From assembly GCA_017409455.1 (NCBI GenBank), contig JAFQSS010000025.1, positions 1-56,675 on the forward strand: a stretch of DNA of 56,675 nucleotides. The letters run 5' to 3'. Positions 1 to 8,621 of the stretch are shown here, piece by piece (the first letter of the stretch is position 1; each line of letters starts with the position of its first letter). Both the position numbers and the translations under genes were made by a program. The notes under the pieces are model-generated. The model was not told the DNA's origin. It did no database searches and worked only from the letters and a program-made list of their open reading frames with translations. The DNA comes from Clostridia bacterium (GTDB lineage: Bacteria; Bacillota; Clostridia; TANB77; CAG-508).

Positions 1-103
1 CAACCCTTTTAAGGGTCTGCTAAAGTAGTCATTACGCCAAGGCTTGAACGAAGTGAAAGCCAGCGTCTTAAGACGCTGGTAATGTTATATGCCCTTTTAG
101 GGC
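1..103. other. structured intergenic segment with three short palindromes
   Basis: No gene is visible here. The segment holds palindromes at 3-16, 60-79 (a perfect 20-bp one) and 91-103, all upstream of a strong terminator. Stacked short hairpins ending in a CCACG/CGTGG terminator resemble the ends of IS200/IS605-type elements or the guide RNA region of TnpB genes. No tnpA or tnpB is in the window, so this is only a suggestion. It could also be the 3' end of a transcript that starts left of the window. Confidence 0.3.
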
Positions 104-108
104 AAGTT

Positions 109-140
109 AAAACCACGCGTTTTACACGTGGTTTTTATTT
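109..140 (+). terminator. rho-independent terminator
   Basis: A 9-bp stem (109-117 with 127-135) is followed by a T-rich run. It ends whatever transcript enters from the left edge. Confidence 0.7.
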
Positions 141-154
141 TAAAAATTTTTTTG

Positions 155-190
155 AAAAAAGATTATTTTAAATTAAGAATAATCTTTTTT
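155..190. terminator. bidirectional hairpin terminator
   Basis: A 13-bp perfect stem (155-167 with 178-190) has an A-run on its left and a T-run on its right, so it could work in both directions. It isolates the CBS-domain gene from upstream transcription. Confidence 0.6.
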
Positions 191-244
191 ATTTTGACTA
201 AAATATATAATGAATGAAATTTTTCATTCAAAAAGGAGGAGAAT

Positions 245-691
245 ATGAGAGTTAAGGATTGTATGTGTGGTGAAGTTTGCTGGGTAAAACCAGATACAAA
301 AATTTCTGATATTGCTAAAATTATGGAGCAAAATCATATTGGTTGTGTTCCAGTTTGTGACGAACAAAATAGCTTGGTTGGAATAATCACAGATAGAGAT
401 ATTATACTTCGTGGTATAGCTTGTGACAAAGATGTAAAAAACACTAATGCAAGTGAAATAATGACAACTAATGTTTGTACTTGTAACCAAGAAGATGATA
501 TTTATGATGCGGAATTAAAAATGGCCAATAACCAAATAAGAAGAATTCCTGTTGTTGATAATAATAAAGTAATAGGAATTTTAACTTTTGGAGATTTAGC
601 ACATTATTATGACGAAATTGGAGAAAATGAATTTTGTAATACTGTGGAAAATATTTGCGAATGTGGTGGACAAGCGAAAAATAACTGCTAG
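245..691 (+). CDS. tandem CBS-domain protein
   Basis: A 148-residue protein made almost entirely of two CBS repeats (about residues 8-60 and 72-122), which form a Bateman module that usually binds adenosyl ligands. Each repeat has the usual ending, GIITDRDI near residue 47 and GILTFGDLAHYY near 110. There is no fused enzyme or membrane part, so it is a stand-alone regulatory or ligand-binding protein. Its ligand is unknown. It has a run of cysteines at the C-terminus (NICECGGQAKNNC), which could bind metal. AAGGAGG lies seven bases before the ATG. The stop codon lies inside the outer arm of the hairpin element at 688-854. Confidence 0.85.
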   Translation: MRVKDCMCGEVCWVKPDTKISDIAKIMEQNHIGCVPVCDEQNSLVGIITDRDIILRGIACDKDVKNTNASEIMTTNVCTCNQEDDIYDAELKMANNQIRRIPVVDNNKVIGILTFGDLAHYYDEIGENEFCNTVENICECGGQAKNNC

Positions 692-854
692 GCAAATAAA
701 TACCTATTTAATTATTTAATTTGACAAATGATATGTAACTATTTTCATAGCCAAAACATAGTCTGGGTCTTCGCCGGGGGTCTTGGCTTTATTCAAATAG
801 TTACATATCATTTGCTCAATACAAAAAACACAACAGTAAGTATTTATTTGCTAG
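688..854. repeat. long hairpin element A with conserved apical core
   Basis: A nested inverted repeat fills the gap between two genes. The outer arm pairs 688-703 with 840-854 (15 bp, one bulged G). The inner arm pairs 725-744 with 795-814 (20 bp, perfect). At the apex a 5-bp stem (750-754 with 783-787) closes a 28-nt loop with AACATA, four variable bases, GGGTCTTCGC, then GTC. The same core sits in element B (1958-2281) on unrelated arms. The left outer arm includes the CBS gene's stop codon, and the right arm ends just before the Shine-Dalgarno of the next gene. No T-run follows, so it is not a simple terminator. Confidence 0.85.
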
Positions 855-867
855 AGAGGAGCAAAGG

Positions 868-1956
868 ATGGCTGAAGATTTAAGTTATATTTATAAAGTG
901 ATTAAAAAAGTTTTGAATGTTTTTCTAATAATTGTAGGGATATACATAGGGTTAAAATTGGCAGTGTTTTATATGCCATTTATAATTGCATTTATAATTG
1001 CTTTAATTATAGAACCAGCAATAAGATATTTAATGAAAAAAACAAATTTAACGAGAAAAATGAGTTCTATTATAATTTTCTTATTAGCATTTTCAATAAT
1101 AATAGGAAGCATAACTTGGGGAATAGTTACATTAATATCAGAATCTACTAATTTGTTACAAACATTAAATATTTATATAGATAAGGCTTATACACAAATT
1201 CAAAATACCATGGGTAAATTTAATATAACAAAAATAAGTATATCAAGCAACATTTCAAATTTTATGCAAGATGCATCATCAGAGATATTGTTTAAGGTTT
1301 CTGGTTGGTTAACAGAGTTCTTGACAAACTTAATAACTGTTATAACTTCAATCCCAACAATTGCTATATACACAGTTATAACAATTCTTTCTTTGTATTT
1401 TATATGTACAGATAGAATATATATGTTAGATTTTATGGAATATCATATGCCATCTAAGTGGGTACAAAAAATTGCAATACATATAAAAGAAATTACAAAA
1501 AATTTAGGTGGTTATTTAAAAGCAGAAGCGACACTGATTTTTGTATCTTTTGCTATATCGGTTGTTGGATTATATATTTTAAAGTTTTTTAGAATGAATG
1601 TAACTTATCCATTATTAATGGCACTTGCAATTGCTTTTGTAGATGCATTGCCAATTCTGGGCTCTGGAACTGTAATGGTACCTTGGGCGATAATGTCAGC
1701 ATTAAATGGAGATATAAGGTTAGGTGTAGCAATTACTGTTTTATGGATTATTATGTCTATTGCGAGACAGTTTTTAACTCCTAAAATTGTAAGCGGTAAA
1801 ATAGGTATTCATCCGATTTTTACTCTTATTGCAATGTATACAGGTTTTAAAGTTATTGGAGTAATGGGAATGCTTGTTGGGCCAATAGTTCTTATTATTT
1901 TAAAAAGTATTTTTGGAAATAGGCTAGAAGAAGGTATAAGCAATAGTTTTAGATAA
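868..1956 (+). CDS. AI-2E/YtvI family membrane protein
   Basis: A 362-residue polytopic membrane protein of the AI-2E exporter (PerM) superfamily, which includes the sporulation protein YtvI. There are hydrophobic segments near residues 15-50 and 65-90, a soluble amphipathic stretch at about 95-150, then further segments to the end. The family's C-terminal signature is present (LTPKIVSGKIGIHPIFTLI, then GMLVGPI). Length fits the family. Substrate is unknown. A YtvI role would suit a spore former, but this is inference. GAGAGGAGC precedes the ATG. The gene is flanked on both sides by hairpin elements carrying the same apical core in the same orientation. Confidence 0.8.
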   Translation: MAEDLSYIYKVIKKVLNVFLIIVGIYIGLKLAVFYMPFIIAFIIALIIEPAIRYLMKKTNLTRKMSSIIIFLLAFSIIIGSITWGIVTLISESTNLLQTLNIYIDKAYTQIQNTMGKFNITKISISSNISNFMQDASSEILFKVSGWLTEFLTNLITVITSIPTIAIYTVITILSLYFICTDRIYMLDFMEYHMPSKWVQKIAIHIKEITKNLGGYLKAEATLIFVSFAISVVGLYILKFFRMNVTYPLLMALAIAFVDALPILGSGTVMVPWAIMSALNGDIRLGVAITVLWIIMSIARQFLTPKIVSGKIGIHPIFTLIAMYTGFKVIGVMGMLVGPIVLIILKSIFGNRLEEGISNSFR

Positions 1957-1957
1957 T

Positions 1958-2281
1958 CTAATTTTGCAAGTAGTATTGGGGAGATAATTGCTAAAAATAA
2001 ATGAAAAATTTTGTGTATCTAACCTTAACATTAGAAAATCTTATTTAATAAAATGAGGAATGTTCACGGAGAAAAAAGAGATATATTATTATTCCGTAGC
2101 AAAAACATATCACGGGTCTTCGCGTAGGTCTTTGCTTTACTGCATAATAATATATCTCTTTTTTCAGCCTGAGTGAAAGAGGCTCATTTTATTAAATTAG
2201 ATTTTCTTTGGGAAGGTTGGCTTATCCAAAATTTGTAATGTTTTTTAGCAATTATCTCCCCAATACTACTTGCAAAATTAG
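1958..2281. repeat. long hairpin element B with conserved apical core
   Basis: A 324-bp foldback beginning two bases after the stop codon of the membrane-protein gene. The outer arm is a perfect 39-bp inverted repeat (1958-1996 with 2243-2281). A middle shell of roughly 50 bp pairs imperfectly (about 2005-2057 with 2187-2236). The inner arm is a perfect 22 bp (2071-2092 with 2144-2165). A small side hairpin lies at 2166-2184. The apex has a 5-bp stem (2099-2103 with 2131-2135) closing AACATA, four bases, GGGTCTTCGC, four bases, GTC, as in element A. The third stem pair differs (A-T here, C-G in A), which is a compensatory change. The gap holds no gene. Confidence 0.85.
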
Positions 2282-2341
2282 AGTTATAATTAGTTAGGGT
2301 TCTTCATACATTTAAATATAAAATTTTAAGTGGAGGGGTCT

Positions 2342-2893
2342 ATGTTTATATACAATTTAAAAATAAATGGTGGAATGGCACTAAAGATAATTATAGTAGT
2401 ATTATCTATATTCATGTTGATAGTATTTGGAATAAGCGTTTATAGAATATTTTTCACAAGAGGTAAGCTTGAAGTAAATGACAGATTTTCACAAGATGGA
2501 ACTATAGAAATACAACCTCAAAATTATACTAATATTTTACAAGCAGTACATGAAAATCCGGATTCGTATTTGGGAAAAGAAATTAAATTTGTTGGCTATG
2601 TATACAGAGTGATTGATTTTGAAGACAACCAATTTGTTTTGGCAAGAGATATGTTAATAAATAAAGAAAGAACACAATCAGTTGTTGTTGGTTTTTTTGG
2701 TGAGTATAAAGATGCCAAGAAATTTAAAGATGGAGATTGGGTTGAATTAACTGGGGTTATTGAAATGGGGAAATATCACAATAAAGAAATTCCTCTTATC
2801 AAAGTAAAAGATATACAACAAACTTCGGAACCTGAAAACCCTTTTGTTTTTCCTCCTGATGATACATATATTCCAACAAGTGGTATGTTTTAA
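2342..2893 (+). CDS. DUF1980/YcgQ-like membrane-anchored protein
   Basis: One N-terminal membrane segment (about residues 12-34) is followed by a soluble domain resembling the C-terminal part of the TIGR03943/DUF1980 (YcgQ) family. The motif NYTNILQAVHENPDSYLGKE leads into a small beta-barrel-like region (GYVYRV, FVLARDML, GDWVELTGVI). Typical members carry a cysteine pair in this domain and an N-terminal permease-like half. Both are absent, so this is a short, divergent form. The ATG at 2342 is preferred over a GTG at 2330 because GGAGGGG (2332-2338) lies between them. A proline-rich tail ends the protein. Function unknown. Confidence 0.55.
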   Translation: MFIYNLKINGGMALKIIIVVLSIFMLIVFGISVYRIFFTRGKLEVNDRFSQDGTIEIQPQNYTNILQAVHENPDSYLGKEIKFVGYVYRVIDFEDNQFVLARDMLINKERTQSVVVGFFGEYKDAKKFKDGDWVELTGVIEMGKYHNKEIPLIKVKDIQQTSEPENPFVFPPDDTYIPTSGMF

Positions 2894-2900
2894 AAAAGTG

Positions 2901-2928
2901 TTGATTTTTGTCAAAAATATGTTATAAT
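2901..2928 (+). promoter_or_regulatory. sigma-A type promoter for the 2984 gene
   Basis: TTGATT (2901-2906), 16-bp spacer, TATAAT (2923-2928), with TGT just before the -10. It matches the promoter style of the other single-gene units. Confidence 0.65.
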
Positions 2929-2983
2929 AATGTTATTCGAAAGAATTATATTAAGCATTATTAATAAAAGGAGTTGAATATTT

Positions 2984-3322
2984 TTGACAAATAAAAACTA
3001 TCGGCAAACTCGGTTAAAAAAGAAAATGCTTCAACGGAAGAATGATGGAATGGAATTTTTGATTTGGAAATTAAAACCAGAAGATAAGAGAATAATACAG
3101 GAACTCGGTTATAGAGTGGAACCATACCTTTATTTTGTACAAACAAAGCTTTTCTATAATATCAAAGAGATTTGCAGTTCTTTCTTAAAAGATTTGCATT
3201 ATGCAAAAAAGAGTGGAAGGAACAATATTGTAAAACAGTTGAGTGAAACAGAAAAACAATTGTTAGACAGATTTAGTATTCAATACTATCCGCTAAAATA
3301 TAAAATTTATCTTCGCGAATAA
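2984..3322 (+). CDS. small basic protein, unknown (single-gene unit)
   Basis: A 112-residue, lysine- and arginine-rich protein that I do not recognise. No signal peptide or membrane segment is visible. Helical content looks high (EDKRIIQELGYRV, VKQLSETEKQLLDRFS). AAAGGAG near 2970 supports a TTG start at 2984; another TTG slightly upstream is possible. Arginine codons are mixed (CGG, CGC, AGA), unlike the AGA-dominated genes around it. It has its own promoter and a downstream hairpin, so it is a monocistronic unit placed before secA. It probably arrived by transfer; function unknown. Confidence 0.6.
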   Translation: MTNKNYRQTRLKKKMLQRKNDGMEFLIWKLKPEDKRIIQELGYRVEPYLYFVQTKLFYNIKEICSSFLKDLHYAKKSGRNNIVKQLSETEKQLLDRFSIQYYPLKYKIYLRE

Positions 3323-3347
3323 TTATTATTTTATTTTTAATGCACTA

Positions 3348-3375
3348 AGAGTCCACAGGAATTCCTATGGACTCT
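3348..3375 (+). terminator. hairpin after the 2984 gene
   Basis: An 8-bp stem (3348-3355 with 3368-3375) with further pairing inside. Only a poor T-tract follows, so termination is likely but may be weak. Confidence 0.45.
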
Positions 3376-3407
3376 ATTAATGTTCACAATAAATTTACTT
3401 AAAAAAC

Positions 3408-3436
3408 TTGAAAAAGGCAAGTAATCATGATATATT
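3408..3436 (+). promoter_or_regulatory. secA promoter
   Basis: TTGAAA (3408-3413), 17-bp spacer, TATATT (3431-3436). The transcript would begin just before the GC-rich palindrome at 3454. Confidence 0.65.
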
Positions 3437-3453
3437 GTAAAAAAACGAAAAAA

Positions 3454-3466
3454 GGGACCAGGTCCC
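3454..3466. repeat. GC-rich palindrome, type 1 (GGGACCAGGTCCC)
   Basis: A perfect palindromic unit in an AT-rich setting, 8 bases upstream of the secA Shine-Dalgarno and inside its leader. Related copies lie at 13345, 26504, 33340 and 33367. Such short GC-rich units are typical of REP-like families. Confidence 0.75.
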
Positions 3467-3485
3467 AAATTGACGGAGGTAAACA

Positions 3486-6218
3486 ATGGGAATATTTAGC
3501 AAAATATTTAAAAGCTACAGTGAAAAAGAAGTAAAAAGGATAATGCCAATAGTAGACAAAATAAACAGTTTAGAGCCAGAAATATCAAAATTAACAGATG
3601 AAGAATTAAAAAATAAGACAAATATATTCAAAAAACAATTAGAAGAAGGAAAAACACTTGATGATATATTACCAGAAGTATTTGCGACAGTCAGAGAAGC
3701 GTCAAAAAGAGTATTAGGAATGAGACATTTTGATGTGCAATTAATAGGTGGAATAATATTGCATCAAGGAAGAATTGCAGAAATGAGAACAGGTGAAGGA
3801 AAAACACTTGTTGCTACACTTCCAGTATATTTAAATGCTCTAACAGGAAAAGGAGTACATGTAATAACTGTAAATGATTACTTAGCCAAAAGAGATAGTG
3901 AATGGATGGGAAAATTATACAAATTTTTAGGTCTATCTGTAGGATTAGTAATTGCAGGAATGGATCCAAAAGAAAAGCAAGCAGCATATGGATGTGACAT
4001 CACTTATGGAACTAATAATGAATATGGGTTTGACTATTTAAGAGATAATATGGTTATTTACAAAAATCAATTAGTACAAAGAGGTCTAAATTATGCAATT
4101 GTAGACGAAATTGATAGTATTTTAATTGATGAAGCAAGAACACCACTTATCATATCAGGAAGAGCAAATCAATCATCAGATTTATACAAAAAAGCTAATG
4201 ATTTTGTAAGAAGATTACAAGCAAAAATAATTGTAGAAGAAGATGTTAAAAACCAAGAACAAGCTGATGATAATGAAAAATATGATTATATAGTAGACTT
4301 GAAAGCAAAATCAGCATCATTAACACAAAAAGGTATCAAAAAAGCTGAAGATGAATTTAGATTAGAAAATTTCAACGATATAGAAAATTCAACATTAGTA
4401 CATCATGTAAATCAAGCATTAAGAGCACATGGAATAATGAAAAGAGATATAGATTATATCGTAAAAGATGGAGAAGTACTAATTGTAGATGAATTTACAG
4501 GACGTATAATGTATGGAAGAAGATATAATAATGGATTACATCAAGCAATTGAAGCAAAGGAAGGAGTTAAAATTGCAGATGAATCAAAAACACTTGCAAC
4601 AATAACATTCCAAAATTATTTTAGAATGTATGATAAATTAGCAGGAATGACAGGTACTGCTATGACAGAAGAAGCCGAATTTGAAGAAATTTATCACTTA
4701 GATGTAATATCAATCCCAACAAACAAGCCAACTGTAAGACAAGATCAAAATGATGTTATATATAAAAATGAAAATGCTAAATTCAATGCAATTGTAAGAA
4801 GTGTTAAAGAAAGCCATGAAAAAGGGCAACCAGTATTAGTTGGTACAGTATCAATTGAAAAATCTGAAAAATTAAGTAGAATTCTAAAAAGAGAAGGAAT
4901 TAAACATGAAGTATTAAATGCTAAATTCCATGAAAAAGAAGCTGAAATAATAGCACAAGCAGGAAAATTTGGAGCAGTAACAATTGCTACAAATATGGCA
5001 GGACGTGGAACTGACATTATGCTTGGAGGAAATAGTGAATATTTAGCAAAACAAGAAATGAAAAGAAATAAAATTTCTGATGAACTAATTGAACAAGCGA
5101 ATACATTCTATGAAACAGATGACCAAGAAATTTTAAATGCAAGAGAACAATTCAAAAAACTTGTAAAGAAATTTGATGAAGAAATCAAAGAGGAAAAAGA
5201 AAAAGTAATTTCAGCAGGTGGTTTAAAAATAATAGGAACAGAAAGACATGAATCAAGAAGAATTGATAATCAGCTACGTGGACGTAGTGGACGTCAAGGA
5301 GACCCAGGAGAATCAAAATTCTACATAGGATTAGATGATGACTTAATGAAAATCTTCGGTGGAGACATGATTACAAAAGTATATAATACAATGGGAATGG
5401 ATGAAAATATTCCAATTGAAAATGGAATGATTAGTAATGCAGTAGAAAACGCCCAAAAGAAAGTTGAAGGAAGAAACTTTAGCATCAGAAAAAATGTATT
5501 AAAATATGATGATGTTATGAATGCACAAAGAGAAATCATTTACAAACAGAGAAGACAAGTACTTGATGGTGAAAATATTAATCAAAGCATCTTAAACATG
5601 ATAAATTCACTTGCAGAAGAAGTTGTTTTAACATATTTTGCAGGAGAAGATGATGTTAATGTTGAAGCTTTAAGTACAGAAATTAGAAATACATTTGGAA
5701 TTGAAATATTTGACTGGCTAAAAGAGAATTCAAAAGATTCAAATGAAGTTGTAGCTAAACTTCAAGAACTTGCTTTAGATAAATATTCTGAAAAAGAGAA
5801 GGAAGTAGGAAGTGAACAATTAAGAGAACTTGAAAGAGTTGCTATGCTTAAAGTTGTTGACCAAAAGTGGATGGACCATATTGATGCAATGGATGAACTT
5901 AAAAATGGTATTGGTCTACGTGCTTATGGACAACAAGACCCTGTTGTAAAATACAGACTTGAAGGTATGGATATGTTTGATGAAATGGTATTTTCTATTA
6001 AACATGATGTTGTTAAAATTCTTATGAATCTTCGTAAACAAGAAGAAGTTAAAAGAGAGGAAGCAGCTAAAATTACAGGTGCAGCTTTACAAACTTTAAG
6101 AAGTTTAGATAATGACCAAAAACAAGTTAAGTCAACAATTAATAGAACTGTTGTTAATCAAGGTCCTCAAATTGGTAGGAACGACCCTTGCAGCTGCCGG
6201 AAGCGGCAAGAAGTATAA
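3486..6218 (+). CDS. secA: preprotein translocase ATPase SecA, C-terminal tail frameshifted
   Basis: The motor ATPase that pushes preproteins through the SecYEG channel. All main parts are present: Walker A in [13 protein letters not shown] (about residue 98), [18 protein letters not shown] (about 205), the preprotein-binding region, helicase motifs [14 protein letters not shown] and [13 protein letters not shown], and the helical wing domain. The annotated frame ends GRNDPCSC then seven unrelated residues. The usual zinc tail continues in the next frame from 6199 to the stop at 6243 ([14 protein letters not shown]). One extra C at 6197-6198 explains this. SecA is likely functional without the tail, but SecB or lipid contacts may be lost. 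GGAGG precedes ATG 3486. Confidence 0.95.
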   Translation: MGIFSKIFKSYSEKEVKRIMPIVDKINSLEPEISKLTDEELKNKTNIFKKQLEEGKTLDDILPEVFATVREASKRVLGMRHFDVQLIGGIILHQGRIAEMRTGEGKTLVATLPVYLNALTGKGVHVITVNDYLAKRDSEWMGKLYKFLGLSVGLVIAGMDPKEKQAAYGCDITYGTNNEYGFDYLRDNMVIYKNQLVQRGLNYAIVDEIDSILIDEARTPLIISGRANQSSDLYKKANDFVRRLQAKIIVEEDVKNQEQADDNEKYDYIVDLKAKSASLTQKGIKKAEDEFRLENFNDIENSTLVHHVNQALRAHGIMKRDIDYIVKDGEVLIVDEFTGRIMYGRRYNNGLHQAIEAKEGVKIADESKTLATITFQNYFRMYDKLAGMTGTAMTEEAEFEEIYHLDVISIPTNKPTVRQDQNDVIYKNENAKFNAIVRSVKESHEKGQPVLVGTVSIEKSEKLSRILKREGIKHEVLNAKFHEKEAEIIAQAGKFGAVTIATNMAGRGTDIMLGGNSEYLAKQEMKRNKISDELIEQANTFYETDDQEILNAREQFKKLVKKFDEEIKEEKEKVISAGGLKIIGTERHESRRIDNQLRGRSGRQGDPGESKFYIGLDDDLMKIFGGDMITKVYNTMGMDENIPIENGMISNAVENAQKKVEGRNFSIRKNVLKYDDVMNAQREIIYKQRRQVLDGENINQSILNMINSLAEEVVLTYFAGEDDVNVEALSTEIRNTFGIEIFDWLKENSKDSNEVVAKLQELALDKYSEKEKEVGSEQLRELERVAMLKVVDQKWMDHIDAMDELKNGIGLRAYGQQDPVVKYRLEGMDMFDEMVFSIKHDVVKILMNLRKQEEVKREEAAKITGAALQTLRSLDNDQKQVKSTINRTVVNQGPQIGRNDPCSCRKRQEV

Positions 6219-6258
6219 GAATTGTTGTGGGAAAAACGCTTAAAATCAATGCTTTTAC

Positions 6259-6287
6259 TTGTAATTTACATAAAAATGTGCTAAAAT
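6259..6287 (+). promoter_or_regulatory. promoter of the 6376 gene
   Basis: TTGTAA (6259-6264), 17-bp spacer, TAAAAT (6282-6287), with TGTG before the -10. Confidence 0.65.
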
Positions 6288-6305
6288 ATAAAGGTATAAT
6301 TGGTT

Positions 6306-6346
6306 ATTGCACAACCCTGTACAAAAAACATACGGGGAAGTGCAAT
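6306..6346 (+). promoter_or_regulatory. 5' leader hairpin of the 6376 gene
   Basis: A two-part stem: ATTGCAC (6306-6312) with GTGCAAT (6340-6346), a symmetric AA/AA internal loop, then a 7-bp stem with one G-U pair capping a 9-nt loop. No T-tract follows. It could protect the mRNA 5' end or regulate translation. Confidence 0.5.
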
Positions 6347-6375
6347 TTCTCCGTAAAATTTTAGGAGGAAAAAAT

Positions 6376-7572
6376 ATGTCAGTATTAACAGTAAAACCCA
6401 AATTTCTATATCCTTATTCAAGGCAATTTCCGTTTGATGAGGTTGCTGAGAAAATAGTAAAGGCTATGGAAAAGCGGAATTGGAAAGTACCAGGTATAAC
6501 TGTAGAGTTTGATACTTACGGTTCTGGAGAAACCAAGTACAAAATGGTGAGTAAGATTAAAGGAGATAATTTCGAATTATTTTTCTGTCGCGAACAAGGA
6601 AGGCTTAACAAAACTTGGAATGATACGGCCGCGCTTTGCAGAGTACATATTCCAAAGCAAAGTATTGAAGTGTTTGAAGATGAATCTGGTCCTAGATATT
6701 ATCTTTATGTCGGTAAGAATTGGGAAGAAGATAAAACGTGGTTTATTAATTCGATTAAAGTACATTCTAAACTGAACAAAGAACCGCGTAGATACTTGTG
6801 CTATAAAGGCAACACCTATAATTCTAGAGCAATAGAGTTGGTTTACGATAATGATCTTGGTCGTGAATATTCACCAATAGGAAGCGAACCTCGAAAAATT
6901 AATCTTGAACAGAAATTTAAAGAGTTCGCATCATGGTTAGAGGAATTTGTTTTAGGATATATTCTCAATTTCCCTGAGGAAAATGTAGTGGAAGAATATA
7001 TTGCTGAACTTATCCCTTACAAAGGACCTTGGACTACTGTCTTCAGTTTATGTGACGAAAAGGATGCTGAAAGAATTCTGCAAGGTAAAGAAAATCCTAA
7101 TAAGTTGCCTTTACAAGACAGACATGCATATTTTGGTACTGGACATAGATTAGTACCATTAGATGTAAGTTGTGAAGGTGGATTTCCTGAAATAGCGCGT
7201 GATGGATTTATCTGGTGTGATGTCAACCCCAATATTAATCAAAACTCGAAAACGAATGAAATTTCGCGATGTGTTGATTTGGAAATGAGAGCATTATTCG
7301 GTAAAAACTATATTGTTGCTGTTAGACTCAAGTATGCTAATGATGTATATGTAGCAGACAATGCTAAATATGAGGAAACACGTCATCAACTTTTTGAAGT
7401 TATTGCACCGCGCGACATATTGACAGATGAAGAGTTTGGTGAAGCGTTAGCTGCCCGAGGAACTACTATTGTTCCTATCACTGAGTATAAAGGCGACTAC
7501 AAAGAACCAATAGTTCTTATTAACAGGGAGTTGGATTTCGAAGAAATCGAATGGCTTGTTGAGGCTAAATAA
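6376..7572 (+). CDS. unknown 398-residue protein (single-gene unit)
   Basis: A soluble protein that I do not recognise. There is no signal peptide or membrane segment. It is rich in aromatic residues, with two halves: up to about residue 165 (FELFFCREQGRLNKTW, YYLYVGKNWEEDKTWF) and a second region from about 170 to the end. A late segment, EISRCVDLEMRALFGKNYIVAVRLKYANDV, looks like a compact alpha/beta domain. TTAGGAGGA ahead of ATG 6376 makes this start clear. Arginine codons are mixed (CGG, CGC, CGT, AGA), unlike secA. It has its own promoter, leader hairpin and terminator, suggesting an acquired cassette. The name 'virulence/defence' would be a guess; function unknown. Confidence 0.65.
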   Translation: MSVLTVKPKFLYPYSRQFPFDEVAEKIVKAMEKRNWKVPGITVEFDTYGSGETKYKMVSKIKGDNFELFFCREQGRLNKTWNDTAALCRVHIPKQSIEVFEDESGPRYYLYVGKNWEEDKTWFINSIKVHSKLNKEPRRYLCYKGNTYNSRAIELVYDNDLGREYSPIGSEPRKINLEQKFKEFASWLEEFVLGYILNFPEENVVEEYIAELIPYKGPWTTVFSLCDEKDAERILQGKENPNKLPLQDRHAYFGTGHRLVPLDVSCEGGFPEIARDGFIWCDVNPNINQNSKTNEISRCVDLEMRALFGKNYIVAVRLKYANDVYVADNAKYEETRHQLFEVIAPRDILTDEEFGEALAARGTTIVPITEYKGDYKEPIVLINRELDFEEIEWLVEAK

Positions 7573-7578
7573 TACTGA

Positions 7579-7614
7579 AAAATACCCTAAAGAGATTTCT
7601 TTAGGGTATTTTTA
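7579..7614 (+). terminator. rho-independent terminator
   Basis: A 14-bp stem (7579-7592 with 7599-7612) followed by Ts, ending the 6376 gene. Confidence 0.8.
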
Positions 7615-7707
7615 TGTTGCATTAAAGACAAGCAAATGTAATTATTGCATTTTTAAAATAAATATTATATAATAACTTAAAATTTAATGCAAACAAGGAG
7701 GTACAAA

Positions 7708-8610
7708 ATGTCTCAACAATTATTTGCAATTATTGAAATAGGAAGTAACAATACCAAAACACATATTTACGAAAATGATAATTTAATATATGAAAATAAT
7801 ACAACCATAGAATTTAAAAAGAATTATTTGAATCAAAATAAAATAAGTGAAAATGATTTAAATAAATTGTATAGTGTAATAAAAAAATCTTTAGAATATA
7901 CAGAAAATATACATGTATATGGGTGTAGTATATTCAGAAATATTAAAAAAGAAGAATTAGAAGAAATTAATACAAAATTAAATTATGAATTTAATGTGGA
8001 AATCGAAGTTGTATCACAAGAAGAAGAGGCCTCTCTTACTGCACTAGGTTGTTACAATGACGTAGATTATGCTGGAAATATATGTGTATTTATTGGCGGT
8101 GGAGGTTCAATAGAACTTATATTTGTCAATGAAGGAAATATTATTGATAAAAAATATTATAATTTTGGAGTTGTAGATGTAACGAATAAATTTGTTACAT
8201 TAAAAAATGATGTGCCAGAATGCACATTTAATGAAGTTTATGAACATATCAATGAATTAATAGGTGAATTCAATATTAAAGCAGATGTTTTGATTTTAGC
8301 AGGAGGCGATCATTTATACTGGTATAATAATGCAAAATATAAATTAAATGAAAACACATTATATAAACATGAAAAACAAAAATATATGCTGACAACTGAA
8401 ATGAGTGATAAATACGATAGAGATGCACTAGTTACTTCTTTAGATAGAATAAGACAAAACAGTGATAATCCAATGTGGTTTGATGGTTCAAGAGCAATGA
8501 AAGTAATTACTAATTTAATATCACATAAGATTGATGCAAAATATATAATTCCTACAAAAATAAATATGGAAGATGGTTTAAAAAATAAATTAAAAAAAGA
8601 TAGCAACTAA
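7708..8610 (+). CDS. Ppx/GppA phosphatase family protein
   Basis: A 300-residue protein with the actin-like ASKHA fold of exopolyphosphatase and pppGpp phosphatase. Visible motifs are the first phosphate loop AIIEIGSNNTKTHIY (about residues 7-21), the middle VVSQEEEASLTALG, which matches the family's ISGEEEA stretch, and the second loop FIGGGGSIELIFV, then LAGGDH. The family aspartate of 'DIGSN' is glutamate here. It lacks the C-terminal HD domain of long Ppx proteins, as many Firmicute members do. It may hydrolyse polyphosphate or pppGpp; which one cannot be told. AAGGAGG precedes ATG 7708. The terminator at its end is shared with the reverse-strand remnant downstream. Confidence 0.8.
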   Translation: MSQQLFAIIEIGSNNTKTHIYENDNLIYENNTTIEFKKNYLNQNKISENDLNKLYSVIKKSLEYTENIHVYGCSIFRNIKKEELEEINTKLNYEFNVEIEVVSQEEEASLTALGCYNDVDYAGNICVFIGGGGSIELIFVNEGNIIDKKYYNFGVVDVTNKFVTLKNDVPECTFNEVYEHINELIGEFNIKADVLILAGGDHLYWYNNAKYKLNENTLYKHEKQKYMLTTEMSDKYDRDALVTSLDRIRQNSDNPMWFDGSRAMKVITNLISHKIDAKYIIPTKINMEDGLKNKLKKDSN

Positions 8611-8621
8611 TCATTGCTATC
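8599..8621. terminator. bidirectional terminator overlapping the ppx-like stop codon
   Basis: An 8-bp stem (8599-8606 with 8614-8621) with an A-run before and a T-rich stretch after. An identical hairpin occurs at 10435-10457. Confidence 0.65.

Noticed and set aside
688..854. Element A as a rho-independent terminator
   Set aside because: No T-run follows either arm, and the loop is long and conserved.
749..2136. Conserved core as a known riboswitch
   Set aside because: The core did not match any riboswitch consensus I know, there is no expression platform, and the perfect variable arms do not suit an aptamer.
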